Shown here one piece after another: positions 27,967 through 38,825 of a DNA stretch of 64,000 nt (the stretch's first letter is position 1; every line of letters starts with the position of its first letter). The stretch spans positions 34,519 to 98,518 of the forward strand of contig NC_018231.1 of NCBI RefSeq assembly GCF_000227135.1, given 5' to 3'. Origin of the DNA: Leishmania donovani. Its lineage: Eukaryota > Euglenozoa > Kinetoplastea > Trypanosomatida > Trypanosomatidae. The notes under the pieces were generated by a model, which saw only the letters and a list, made by a program, of their open reading frames with translations, was not told the DNA's origin and ran no database searches. Made by a program: the position numbers and the translations under genes.

Positions 27967-28646
27967 NNNNNNNNNNNNNNNNNNNNNNNNNNNNNNNNNN
28001 NNNNNNNNNNNNNNNNNNNNNNNNNNNNNNNNNNNNNNNNNNNNNNNNNNNNNNNNNNNNNNNNNNNNNNNNNNNNNNNNNNNNNNNNNNNNNNNNNNNN
28101 NNNNNNNNNNNNNNNNNNNNNNNNNNNNNNNNNNNNNNNNNNNNNNNNNNNNNNNNNNNNNNNNNNNNNNNNNNNNNNNNNNNNNNNNNNNNNNNNNNNN
28201 NNNNNNNNNNNNNNNNNNNNNNNNNNNNNNNNNNNNNNNNNNNNNNNNNNNNNNNNNNNNNNNNNNNNNNNNNNNNNNNNNNNNNNNNNNNNNNNNNNNN
28301 NNNNNNNNNNNNNNNNNNNNNNNNNNNNNNNNNNNNNNNNNNNNNNNNNNNNNNNNNNNNNNNNNNNNNNNNNNNNNNNNNNNNNNNNNNNNNNNNNNNN
28401 NNNNNNNNNNNNNNNNNNNNNNNNNNNNNNNNNNNNNNNNNNNNNNNNNNNNNNNNNNNNNNNNNNNNNNNNNNNNNNNNNNNNNNNNNNNNNNNNNNNN
28501 NNNNNNNNNNNNNNNNNNNNNNNNNNNNNNNNNNNNNNNNNNNNNNNNNNNNNNNNNNNNNNNNNNNNNNNNNNNNNNNNNNNNNNNNNNNNNNNNNNNN
28601 NNNNNNNNNNNNNNNNNNNNNNNNNNNNNNNNNNNNNNNNNNNNNN
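27967..28646. other. assembly gap (680 N)
   Basis: A run of 680 N, unlike the six 99-N gaps, so probably size-estimated. In antigen 2 the distance between the sequences that flank this gap (24442 to 25119) is 678 bases, so the gap most likely hides a paralogous copy of the antigen-2 3' end and flank. Confidence 0.95.
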
Positions 28647-29456
28647 CACAGTCCCGCAGCGCAGACACACGTGTTTACACGGCGGAGGCATCTCTCTCCA
28701 TCACTTCTTTTCTCCTAAAGCCACTCACCAGGTCGCACACCGCCCACCCCCTCCCCACCACCGGCCACCCTTCCGGGCGCAGCTGTTTGGGGGGTGGGGG
28801 TGTGCTCGACCGCGCTCCTGGCAGCTCACTCGCATGTGTACAGCCACTCCCACCACTAAAGCTCTCTTCTGCGCACACACTCCACCTCCTCGCCCCACGC
28901 CGCGACCGCGGCGGTCGGCTGAGCACGAGTGCAGCGCGCGCCTGCGCTGCTGGTTGGCACGACAGCCTCGTGTAGAGGTGGGGACAGATTTGGTGGGCAA
29001 AAGAGTCGGCGTCACCGCTGAGTCCTCCCTTAGGGTAGCAGCCCCGCCTCCACCACGACCCACCCGCAGTACCGGAGGTCACTGCGGCTCCCCCTCCCCC
29101 TTGCTAGAAGCGCCGCCTTTTGTGGGTCTGTGTTGCTTCCACATTGTTGTTTACCTCTCACCTTTCCCACACGTTCTTCTGCTCTCGCGCGTACAACCAC
29201 CTCTCTCTCACACGCACGTGCATACGCACACTTTCTACCACGCGTGCGGATGTGGCGTCGTGGTGGTGGGATGGTTACCTCAAACGGTGTGTGTGAGTGT
29301 TTGTGTGTCTGCGGCAATCGGAAGTGAAGCCGCAGTCCGTAAACACTCGCCGTGCCCCCTCCCTCCCACACACGCACACACGCGCGTGCATGCCCCTTTT
29401 CTCCTCCCCAGCCAGCTCACCTTCACTCTTTCTCGCGCCTCACCCCTTCAGCAAAG
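28647..29456. other. intergenic region between antigens 3 and 4
   Basis: The first 305 bases repeat 25120-25424. The rest is unique, with pyrimidine and CA-rich sequence before antigen 4 and no gene. Confidence 0.6.
29421..29451 (+). promoter_or_regulatory. candidate splice acceptor close to antigen 4 start
   Basis: A C/T-rich run ends in TTCAG (AG at 29450-29451) only five bases before the ATG at 29457. An alternative AG near 29410 would leave a longer 5' UTR. Confidence 0.4.
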
Positions 29457-30005
29457 ATGAGCGTGAAGCACCTGCTGATGGCCGCAGTGCTGGCAGCCGT
29501 CGCATGCTCGGTGGTCATGGCGTCGGATGCCTCGAGCTTGTCGTCCCCAAGCGCCCCAGCTCGCGGATCGATCTCCCTTGCAACCATGCGGACAGTGCCG
29601 TCCAGCAAGAGCAGCAGCAACTCGTCGAGTGCAACTGGCGCCAATGAGACGGCGTCTACCACCTTCACCACAACGAACACCGTGAGCACAGCGGCATCTT
29701 CGTGCGCCGTTTCGAACTGCGCCGCCTGCTCGAGCACGAACCCGAATGTCTGCACGACGTGCAGTCCCGGCTACGCCGTCGACCGCCTTGGCCAGTGCAT
29801 GGTTGTCGGCTCCTGCAACGTCGCCCACTGCGTCACGTGCCACACAAACGACAACGCGCGTTGCTTGAGCTGCGCCTCGGGCTACATGCCGACGGCCTCG
29901 TTCAAGTGCGTCCCGGAGCAATCTAGAAATGCGGCCTTCCGCACTTCCTCCCTGGTCGTCTCTGTCGGTGTGGCATTGGTGGGCACTGCACTGACCATGG
30001 CCTAA
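29457..30005 (+). CDS. surface-antigen-like protein 4 (short form)
   Basis: The product is 182 residues from ATG 29457. The signal peptide is about 4-22 (KHLLMAAVLAAVACSVVMA). Residues about 23-80 form a Ser/Thr-rich stalk, likely O-modified. Two Cys-rich modules follow: CAVSNCAACSSTNPNVCTTC and CNVAHCVTCHTND..RCLSCASGY. The C-terminus is a hydrophobic segment ending in ALTMA, typical of a GPI signal. It is the smallest member of the array and lacks the beta-rich domain. The two-module end closely resembles that of antigen 5 and the final module of antigen 2. Function unknown. Confidence 0.82.
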   Translation: MSVKHLLMAAVLAAVACSVVMASDASSLSSPSAPARGSISLATMRTVPSSKSSSNSSSATGANETASTTFTTTNTVSTAASSCAVSNCAACSSTNPNVCTTCSPGYAVDRLGQCMVVGSCNVAHCVTCHTNDNARCLSCASGYMPTASFKCVPEQSRNAAFRTSSLVVSVGVALVGTALTMA

Positions 30006-30205
30006 AATACGGCATGCCCCGATTCAAAGACCTAGTGGCACACATACCAGGAGATGCCTGGCTGACGGCCTGTCAAGTGTCGGCATCGACGGCTATGTCC
30101 AGCCTCCACCCTGCTCCCCTCTTCTCTCTCTCCCACATATGCATGCACAAATGTTGATGTCCTCACCTCTGTTTCTCTCCTCTCTCTCTGAGTGCTGTGT
30201 GTGTG

Positions 30206-30236
<31 letters not shown>

Positions 30237-32053
30237 AACGTGCGTCCCGCCTCCCCTCCTCAGACAGTTTTTTTTTTTATCTTGTTCGGCTAATGTGCAT
30301 ATTGTCGTCATGCGCAGTGCCCCTCCCTCCCTTGATCACCCCTCCCTCTGTCTCTGTCTCGCGTCACCTCACTGATCAACGCCTCCCTGCCTTGAGTCGC
30401 GTGTATTCCCAACACAGCATGCGCCGACGCAGAGACAGAGACAGAGGGAGGGGCGAGCACGTGCGCTTATGTCGTTTCTCTCCCGGCGCGCCGCGGTCGG
30501 CCCGTGGCTTGAGGAAATCGAGAGGGGGGAATGGGGACTGGCGATACCATTGTGGCCCATGTGCACGTGCATGTGTGCGTACGCGTGCGTGTGTGTGTTC
30601 TCTCTTCTCTTTGCTCTGGCCGAGTGGCCGGGTGGGCCTCTCTGTGCGTTGAATCCGTTTTATGTGCACAGCCCGTTTCTTTTCCGTTGTCATTGTTGTT
30701 TTTCCCGAGGTGAGGCGTGGATGGGGATGGGGATGCGGAGGAGGAGGGAGAGGATCGTCAATGGAGGTGACCGTTGGGTCCGCCCGCCCGCCCGTCCGTC
30801 CCTGCGTGTGCGCAGGGCGGAGGGCATTCTCCTCACCGCCACCACCTCTCTCTCTCTGTGACTTGTGCCCCTCATGGGGTCTTTTCTTTCGTTTTTGCCT
30901 AAGCATATACACGTGTGTGCCTGCGTGCGTACGCGTGCGTCTCCGCCATTTCTACGCATCGGCCTCTCCCCCACCCTCTTCCCTCCCCCTCCCACTCCCT
31001 ACCTGACTCTCTCAGGCAGGAGCACCAACAGTAGAGTCTGTATCTGCCGCTGTGATTGCGTGATCGAGCGCTGCTATCCCCCCACCCCCTCGCTCGCTCT
31101 CCCAGACAACCACGCATACCATCGGCCATCCCTCTGTGCTGCCGTGTGTCTGTGTGTTTGTGTGTGTCGCTGCTCTCACACTGGAGAGGGCTGCTCGGCA
31201 GTGGTGGCAGCAAACTGCAAGCGGTGCTGAAGAAGACGAAGATGTAAAGGGAGCGGAGAGGCGCGACACACAGGGCTATGGAAGCAGGGCGGTCGTCACA
31301 AGGTCAGCACTGATCCTGTGTATGTGCGTGTTTGCGTCTGCCCGCGTCCCTGTGAGGGGGACAGAGAGGGGGCATGAGGTGCGCCCATGACAACACAGAA
31401 AATGACCTTGGAGAGCGCGAGCGAGGGAGCGGGCAGGTCCTTCGCGGTTTATCAGGGAAGGCTCGAGCACGATACGTAGGGCAGACGGAGGAGGGGGAAG
31501 GAAAACGTCAGAGAAGGAGGGAAGTCGGATCGGGTGTCGTGGAGGCACACACACACACACACGCGCACCACAGCCGCCTCTCTACCTCCGTCGCATGTTG
31601 CTCCTTGGCTCTCTCATCCGTCCATCGCCGATTCCCTCAAGACGTTACCCGCGTGGGGATGTGTGCGCGTGTGTCGTAGTCTGCAAGTGTTACGCGCACC
31701 CCCTCCCCTCAGCTCCCCTTGCTTCCCACAAGAGGAAACGTCGCGGTGTTCATGCCGCCGCCTTGCTCTATGGCGAAGGCGTGAAGGGAACGAACCAATA
31801 TTCTCGGCCTGTGCCGCTATGATATCCTTCCCTTCTCTCCCTCTCACTCTCTACCTACTCACTCCCGTCCTCAACATGCTCACGGAACGCGTTCCTGTTC
31901 GTGGGTCTGCGTCAGTGTACGAGCACGCCACACGCGTCATCCCACTCCCTCGCCTCCCATCATCAGCCCTCCCCCCCTCCCCCAGAACATTACCTCACAC
32001 GCCTGCAGCACTGGCACAGGCGCACCTCGTTCCTATTCCCCTCTCCACGAATC
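30006..32053. other. 2-kb intergenic region between antigens 4 and 5
   Basis: Nothing coding was recognised. It contains a TG microsatellite (30196-30236), a T-run near 30268, several C/T-rich tracts (31815-31870, 31960-31990) and short low-complexity open frames. Confidence 0.55.
30196..30236. repeat. TG microsatellite
   Basis: A TG run of about 41 bases with one interruption (TTG), in the intergenic region between antigens 4 and 5. Confidence 0.9.
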
Positions 32054-32911
32054 ATGTCTGCCTTTGACTTCCGCAGCAGTCCCCACAAGCGCGGCGCCGC
32101 CGCCGTTCTTCTGCTGTTCGCCATCGCCGCTGTAGCCCCCTTGACAGTGTCTGCACAGGCCATCGACGACTACCCTCCTGTTGCCTGTGACAGCACAGTG
32201 CCCAACTGCCTGGAATGCCGGAAAGTGGGGATGTTAAGCCTGTGCTCGAACTGCAAGGAAGGCTACTCGACCGCTGTCTCACCCATGACCCCCACCGAGT
32301 TCGGCAAGTGCAAGCCCTACGATCCGAGCACATGCCGCCTTGACAACTGTTTGCGCTGCGCCGCCGATGACAACACCAAGTGCGTGCAGTGCCCTGTCGG
32401 CTACCCGAACATCAACACTTACCTCTGCGATGGGACCACGGCGGCCCCGACGACTGCGGCTCCGACAACGTCGGCCCCCTCCACCACCACCACGGCGTCC
32501 CCGACAACTGCGGCCCCCACAACTGCAGCCCCGACCACCACCACCACTACCACCACGGCGGTCCCGACAACTGCAGCTCCGACAACCTCAGCCCCCTCCA
32601 CCGACTGCCAGGCCCCGTCGTGCGCCATCTGTGTGCCCGGCAACCAGTACACTTGCGCCGTGTGCGAGTCCGGCATGGTGCTGATGGCGTCCGGCCAGTG
32701 CATGGCCGCTGGCTCCTGCAGCATGACCAACTGCGCGCAGTGCTACCCGAACGACAGCAACCGCTGCTCCTCGTGCGAACCCGGCTACGCCCTCACCGTC
32801 TCGTACACCTGCATCCCGCGCAAGTCAGGCAACTCGGCGGCTGCGCCGACGCCGGTGTTGGCGGCGCTGGTCATAGTGGCGGTTGCAGCGACCGTGGCGT
32901 ATGTCATGTAG
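32054..32911 (+). CDS. surface-antigen-like protein 5 with mucin-like Thr/Pro/Ala stalk
   Basis: The product is 285 residues from ATG 32054. A signal peptide (about 14-35) is followed by Cys-rich modules (about 45-125: CLECRKVGMLSLCSNC, CLRCAADDNTKCVQC). A Thr-rich repeat at about 128-183 is made of TTAAP/TTSAP units with an eight-Thr run. Two further Cys modules follow (CAICVPGNQYTCAVC, CAQCYPNDSNRCSSC), then a hydrophobic C-terminus (AALVIVAVAATVAYVM) typical of GPI addition. The Thr-rich block is a likely site of dense O- or phosphoglycosylation, as in other Leishmania surface mucin-like proteins. It closes the antigen array. Function unknown. Confidence 0.82.
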   Translation: MSAFDFRSSPHKRGAAAVLLLFAIAAVAPLTVSAQAIDDYPPVACDSTVPNCLECRKVGMLSLCSNCKEGYSTAVSPMTPTEFGKCKPYDPSTCRLDNCLRCAADDNTKCVQCPVGYPNINTYLCDGTTAAPTTAAPTTSAPSTTTTASPTTAAPTTAAPTTTTTTTTAVPTTAAPTTSAPSTDCQAPSCAICVPGNQYTCAVCESGMVLMASGQCMAAGSCSMTNCAQCYPNDSNRCSSCEPGYALTVSYTCIPRKSGNSAAAPTPVLAALVIVAVAATVAYVM

Positions 32912-35900
32912 GGGTGCAGTGAAGTTGTGACGGGCCGCAATCGATGTAGCACGCACAAGACTCAGACACACACACAGGCACACAGACGTGCCTGTGAACC
33001 TCCCTCCAATCATTTCCAGCCCTAACCCCCGGCAAAGGTCTCTTGTTTGTTTCACTCTCTCTCGGCGTCTAGACGCTCTCTCTTCCTGCCTGCCTGCCTT
33101 CGTGCACGCCTGCCATCCACGGTTCCCACGCGCACCCACACCCTCCTCCTCCTCCCTGCCTATTATGTGTATAATGCCCCCCCCTCTCTACTCCTCACGC
33201 CCTCGCGTGCTCGCACGCACACCTCCAGACACAGGAAAGGTATGCAGACTATGGGGCGTATAAATTCATTCTTGCGTGTATTCTCTTACTCGTGTGTGTG
33301 CGTGTCTTCATGCGCAGGCGGGTGTGCTTCACTCCGTTTCGCGATGGTGATCGCTGCTGTCGTTGCCCCCCCCCCTCTCTTCCCCTCCCTCTCCTCCCTC
33401 CACACACCTTTTCCTTCCTTGGATGCTCCTCTCTTCGTCACGGCGCCCCTGCCCACGCGCCTCGCCGCCCTACCATCGTCGACCGAACCAGGCGCACAGA
33501 CATACGCATCTACCCACCCACCCTCACACAGACGCACACAATCATGCCTCGATGAAGAGACGGTGCACATGTCTGTACATGTTGTATTGCGTATTGCGTG
33601 CACGTGAGCGTGTGTTCGTGCGTGGATGGGCTTCGCTCTCTCTTCGGTAAGGGTGGGCGGAGGACGGCGGGACAAACAAGACGGCGCCAGCGGGTGAGGT
33701 ATGCCTCTAACAGTGAAACAAAGGAAAACATGCAAGCTGCGGCGGTGACGACGCGTGGGCGTGTGGGTGTGGGTGGTGACGCGGAGAGCAGGAGGTACTT
33801 CTGGGATGGACACGTGGAGAGCACCTAAAGCGTATATGCATGTTTATACGTGTGAACACTCACGGGGAAAGACTGGAGTAGGCCTTCCTGTATTCTCTCC
33901 TCACCCTCTGTCTGTCTGACTGTCTGTTCGAGGATGTGTATAGGTGTGTACGTGTTCTGCAGTAGATAACCCGATGAAAGGGCAGGGCCCACTGTGCATG
34001 GATGGACAGATTCGTTGTTGTTGGGAATCGACGAAAAGGAGTGTGCGTGCGTGCAACATGGGGGTGCGTAGTCGAGTGATGTGGTGCTTGAACGCCGCCC
34101 TTCTCCCGCCACCACTCTCCCTCGAGCGTTGCACGTCGGCAACGCCCCACACTCACCTACCCCTACTCGACCTGCTCGCCCACTCTGCGCATGGCCCTCT
34201 CTCTCTGGCATATGCAGGCACATCCTCGCCCTCCCCTTTCCCCTCCTTGTGCAAAGCCTCGCATCTTTTCTTTTCCCGTCGTCGTGCCAGGGTATGTCTA
34301 TGCCCGTGCACGCGTTATGGAGAGGGGGAGGGGGTGGGGCGGTGTAATCTCTCTCTCATTCTGCTTTGGTATCCCTTCATCTCGGTGCTCCTCTCTTCTA
34401 ATAGGTTGGCCTTCGCCTCTTCCACCCTTCCCCCACCCCCCCACCACCACCACCACCTACCTCTGAATGCTCACTGACACGCCACCGCTCACTCCCTTCT
34501 CCCACCCCCACCCCGTCATCATTGCTCGGGGTTGTGGCAGTAGGCGGCTCGATGAAGGCGTGGCTGCAAGCATTACCTACTCCCTTGTCTTCTCACTACT
34601 CCTATCACCTTGTGCGTGTGTGTGTGTGTGCTCTCCTAACCTTCCAAAAAGAAACGCCTTGAAAGGCAGCAGCGGCGGGCGGGCCCGCACGCGACATCGC
34701 ATTCATGGATTCATCCTTATGGTCTTCTCTTGCTTTCACGCACATCCTCACCCCCTCCTCCTCCCGAGCCGCCACCACCTCCGCCATGACGAAAAATGTG
34801 CTTAGCAACACCGTACCTTGTCATGGCGCTCCCTTCTTCCTCTTCCTTTTCTCATCCTCTCTTGTGTGGGTGTTGTCGCTTTCTACCTTGCTCAATTGAA
34901 CAACGAATAGCAGGTCACAGTGATGATGTGCGTCTGTCTGTGTGTGTGGGGGGGAGGGGGTTGAGCGAGTGAGGGGGGTACATGTCCACCCATCCCCCCG
35001 CCTTCCTTCCCTCCACTCCCTTCTTCTCTCCGTCTGTGTCGTTGATGATGTGCCACTTCGCACGAAGCCGAGGACACACACGCACACACGCAGAGAGACG
35101 TTTATTCTCTCTCTTTGGACAGACAGACAAGACGTAAAAACGGAAAACAGACGAGGAAGTGGACGCCCATCAGCGCGACAGAGAGAGAGATCGACTGGCA
35201 TCGTGCTCGTCATCATCTCCCTCAGTCCCCAGTCCCGCACGCCTTTCGTGATGGGCATTCGGTTTTCATGTGTGAACGTGTCGCGGCGGGGGGGTACAAG
35301 TATCCCCGCTCGTGCACATGCATGTGTATGAGCCCGTATGCTTGTGGTGTGAAGGAGCGGAGGAGGAAGTGGTTTGGGGTGGGGGTGGGCATCATGCCCC
35401 TTCCACCCCGCACCCCTCCTCTTCTGGTGCTCTCACACTCTTTCCCTTACGCTTCCCTGCTCTCTCTCTCTCTTTCCGTCTTTGTGCGTCATGCTGGGGT
35501 GGGGTGGGGTGGATGCCATGATGGCCCACGCACATACACACACACACACACCGCAGAGGAATACGTGTGTGTGTGTGTCTGTGTGTTGCATCGTCTCCAT
35601 CCTTCCCTCTTGTTTGCGTGTTTGTTCGGCTCATTTTTTTCCGTTTGAGGCGTGTGTGCGTTGTTGTTTTGAACGCCGCGCAGCAGCAGCGGGGTGGCCC
35701 GTGTGGATCGAAGCACCTCTCCCGTCCTATCGCCTCTGCCGTTGACCCAAAGAAGGGCCACGAAAAGAGGAGGGGGAAGCGCCGCCGCACACCGAAAGGC
35801 GCGCAGCGCACTCGTCGTTTCTTCCGCGTTTCACTTCGAGCATTTCTTCTTCGCTACTTGGCGCGTACTCTCCGATCGCCCCCGTTGCCTACCCCCTCCG

Positions 35901-35933
35901 ACCTTCCCGCATCACAGCCACCATCGCTTCCGG
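32912..35933. other. 3-kb intergenic region
   Basis: No convincing gene on either strand. It holds many C/T tracts (for example 33130-33190, 33360-33420, 34430-34460), CA and TG runs (35530-35552, 35565-35585) and low-complexity open frames only. It separates the antigen array from the next gene and may include long UTRs. Confidence 0.55.
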
Positions 35934-36998
35934 ATGGCACCGCACGCTGCCGTGTTGGCGGTGGCCACTGTCGTCGCGGTGCTGCTGGGCTACGGCACTA
36001 GGGGCGTATGTGGTTACAACTTCGTGACCATCACCTCCCTCTTCTACGTACCCGGTGCTACGGGCACGCGATCGGAAGACGCGGGTATGTGTCTGGAGCG
36101 TGGCGGGTACCTCGCGACGGAAGCGACCGCGGTGCTGCACGAGGCCGATGTTCAGGCGCTCGAGTCGGAGGGGTTCACCACATACTACGCCTTCCTCGGC
36201 GGTGGTATTGTGCAGCCGTGGCACATGGAAAGCTACGAGATGGGTTTCTGCCCGTTTTCCATCAAGGATCCGGACATCTGGTGGGATACGTCGTTCAGTC
36301 AGACGAATGGCGACAACAACAACTGCTACTGGCGGTGGTCCGTGGGTCGCTGGATCGAGATGCCGTCCACGTCAAGTCTGCCGTACGACGAGGGAAAGAC
36401 CGGGATCATCTTCTATCGGGGTCAGAGCACCTTAGGTTACGATCGGCAGGTTAACGGGTTCCCGCTTTTCTTTCCATTCAACCCGCCGATGTACCACCCG
36501 AATATGCAGCTGGGTCACCACCTTGTTCTCTACCGCGGCGGCCTGCACCCGACCGAAGCCGTGTGGGGGGACACCTACGCCCGCGGCGGCTTCACGTACG
36601 GGGACAACTTCGCGAACAACCCACAGCTGGTGGAGGCGACACTGAAGGACTGGAGGCTGGTGTGCCAAGCCCAAGGCCCCCTCCGCCTCAACTACGAAAC
36701 GGCCAGCGCATCCAGCCAGCTGCAGGGGCGATGGTGGGCCGTCTTCTTTTCCATCCTTTTCGTGCTTTGCCTCATCACCTTTCTCGCTCTCGTGTTCTGT
36801 CAGGAGCGCGAGGACATGGACGAGCCTCCGGAGGATGCGCCGGAGTGGGCGGAGAAGGAGACGGCGCAGCGGATCGTGTCTCGCCGCTACGTGAGTCAGC
36901 GCTCCTTCCGCGGCAACGAAAGCAGCAGTAGTCGCAACAGCCTCAGCGACGGCTCGAACTCTAGCAAAGACGAAGACGGCGAGAGTGTGAGCCGCTAA
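35934..36998 (+). CDS. type I membrane protein with C-type-lectin-like ectodomain
   Basis: The product is 354 residues from ATG 35934. The signal peptide is about 5-26. The ectodomain (about 27-265) has aromatic-rich strands and features resembling a C-type-lectin-like fold: SEDAGMCLERGGYLAT near 47-62 followed by a helix (VLHEADVQALESEGF), then AFLGGG, a Trp-rich core (IWWDTS, NNCYWRWSVGRW) and a late Cys (WRLVC, Cys244) that could pair with Cys53. One transmembrane helix (about 267-289) is followed by an acidic, then Ser/Asn-rich cytoplasmic tail. The canonical calcium-binding EPN/QPD and WND motifs are not evident, so sugar binding is uncertain. The fold assignment is by pattern only. Confidence 0.75.
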   Translation: MAPHAAVLAVATVVAVLLGYGTRGVCGYNFVTITSLFYVPGATGTRSEDAGMCLERGGYLATEATAVLHEADVQALESEGFTTYYAFLGGGIVQPWHMESYEMGFCPFSIKDPDIWWDTSFSQTNGDNNNCYWRWSVGRWIEMPSTSSLPYDEGKTGIIFYRGQSTLGYDRQVNGFPLFFPFNPPMYHPNMQLGHHLVLYRGGLHPTEAVWGDTYARGGFTYGDNFANNPQLVEATLKDWRLVCQAQGPLRLNYETASASSQLQGRWWAVFFSILFVLCLITFLALVFCQEREDMDEPPEDAPEWAEKETAQRIVSRRYVSQRSFRGNESSSSRNSLSDGSNSSKDEDGESVSR

Positions 36999-38825
36999 GC
37001 CGACAGACGACAACGAAGAAAGAGAGGGAGGTGGGGGCAAGTGGGGCGGAGTGCCCCCGCCGCTCCTCTCTTTGGGGTTGGCTCGCTTTCCCTTCGTTCT
37101 TGCGGCTTCCTTTTTTGCTTCGTCCCTCCCCTCCTCCCCCCCCCTCCCCATCGCTCTGTGCGTGTGTGCTCGCCTTCTTCTTTTTGTGCCTTCGTCGGAG
37201 GGCTTCTGTCGCCGTTCTGCGTATGTATAAGCGCCCCTCTTAATGGCCTCTGTCCTTCCCTCTCACGCACGCATGCATTCGGGTGCTGTCGCGCATCGGC
37301 ATCGTTGTTCGCTGGTAAGCGGCAATGTATGTCTGTATGCGTGTCACTGTGGTTGGGCCCAACGGGGCTGTGTGTGTGCGTGTAGGGTGTGTGGGGAGGA
37401 CGGAGTCAGATCGGCAAGAAGGGGTTGGCATGAGACACACTCACACACGTGCATGCATGCATATAACCATGTGCCTTGCGGGTGTGTGCGAGTGTGTTGC
37501 GGCAACCGCTGTGCCGAGCATCTCTCCATCCGTCCTCAGCTCCCACGGTAGAAAGAAGAGCAAAAGCCCAACAAGAAATGGGGGAGAGGTGTAAAGCGAG
37601 AATCGGGGGGGGGGGCGCGAGCTCGCGAGTGTGTGTGTGTGTGTGTGTGTGTGTTCTTTCCGTCCCCGTTGCTTCTGGCTTGTCCCCACTCGCCCATCTC
37701 TCTGTCTTTTTCAGCTTTCTCACGATGCAAACTCGTCGGTGTGTCGGCGTGTGCCACGGCGTTTCCTAGCCCCCTCCCTCCATCCGCGACTGTTGTCCTC
37801 CTTCATTCGTTTTTTTTTTTCATGGCTGCATGTACAAGTCTTTGTGAACAGACTTGCCGTTCTCTCCATGTCTTGCTTGCACGTTCTTCTATGCCCATCA
37901 TCATGTTTGTGTGCATATGTGTGTGTGTGTGTTTCGAATCCTATGTTGTTGTTTGTTCTTCGGGGGGGGGGAGGTGTCTGTCTGTGTGGACGTTAGGTTT
38001 TGTCCCTTGTCCCTCCCTCCCCTCCACCCTTTTATATTCTTTTACTCGGTAGACTCCCCTCCCCTTCCCTCTCCCTCTCTTCTCTTGTGCCTTACCTCCT
38101 CCTCAGCTCACTGAGTCCATCGTCTCTCTCTCTCGTGTGTGTGTATTTCTCTTTTTGCCGGCACCGCCCTCCCGTGTTCTTCCCTCATCCCTCTCGCGGT
38201 CGCAGCTTCTGCTGGCGCTGCTCCCCTTTTCCCCTTCCCCCTTCACACGTCTGTGTGGCGTCGCTCCTGTGTATCCTTCTGGCGCCTGGCCCCTTCCTTA
38301 TTTATTTATTTTTCTGTTCCGAAGTCGTTAGAGGGAGCGGTGCGGGGCGAGAGCGCAGGGGCGCGGTGACCGTGCGAGATGACGCGGGTGCGCCCGCGCT
38401 GCTTTGTGTCTTGCTGTTGTAGCCGTTGCTTCCGTTTTTCTTTTTGTTTTTTCGGCGCGGCGTGACGTGCGTGTATGACATGTGAGTATGTATGCGTGTA
38501 TCTGTACATATGTGTGCGTGTATGTATGGCGAAGGCGGGTGTGGGGGGTGTCGGTGGGGGCGCGTGAAGGCAGCGGAAGCAACGCCAAGACACACACCCA
38601 CACACAAATGCCTCGCTCTGTCTCTTACATCGGCCCATGCTCCAACTCTCCCTCGCCTCCTCGCCTCCCCGCCTCCCCCCCCCCTCCTCTCACGCACCAC
38701 AATTTCAATGCCCGCACACACACAAACGCACACAAGCACGTCTTTTTCCGCGCTGGCATACTTTGTTCCACTACCTCTACCCCTCCCCCCCTGGCCGCCA
38801 ACGCGTCGCGTGAAGAGAGTTGGCC
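36999..38825. other. intergenic region
   Basis: Non-coding. It contains a TG microsatellite (37629-37654), T-runs (about 37810-37820 and 38440-38452), a poly-G run near 37961 and C/T tracts. Nothing else recognised. Confidence 0.55.
37629..37654. repeat. GT microsatellite
   Basis: A pure GT run of 26 bases, preceded by poly-G. Confidence 0.9.

Noticed and set aside
37925..37950. TTCGAATCC, resembling a tRNA B-box
   Set aside because: No matching A-box or cloverleaf around it; the flanks are TG-rich intergenic sequence.
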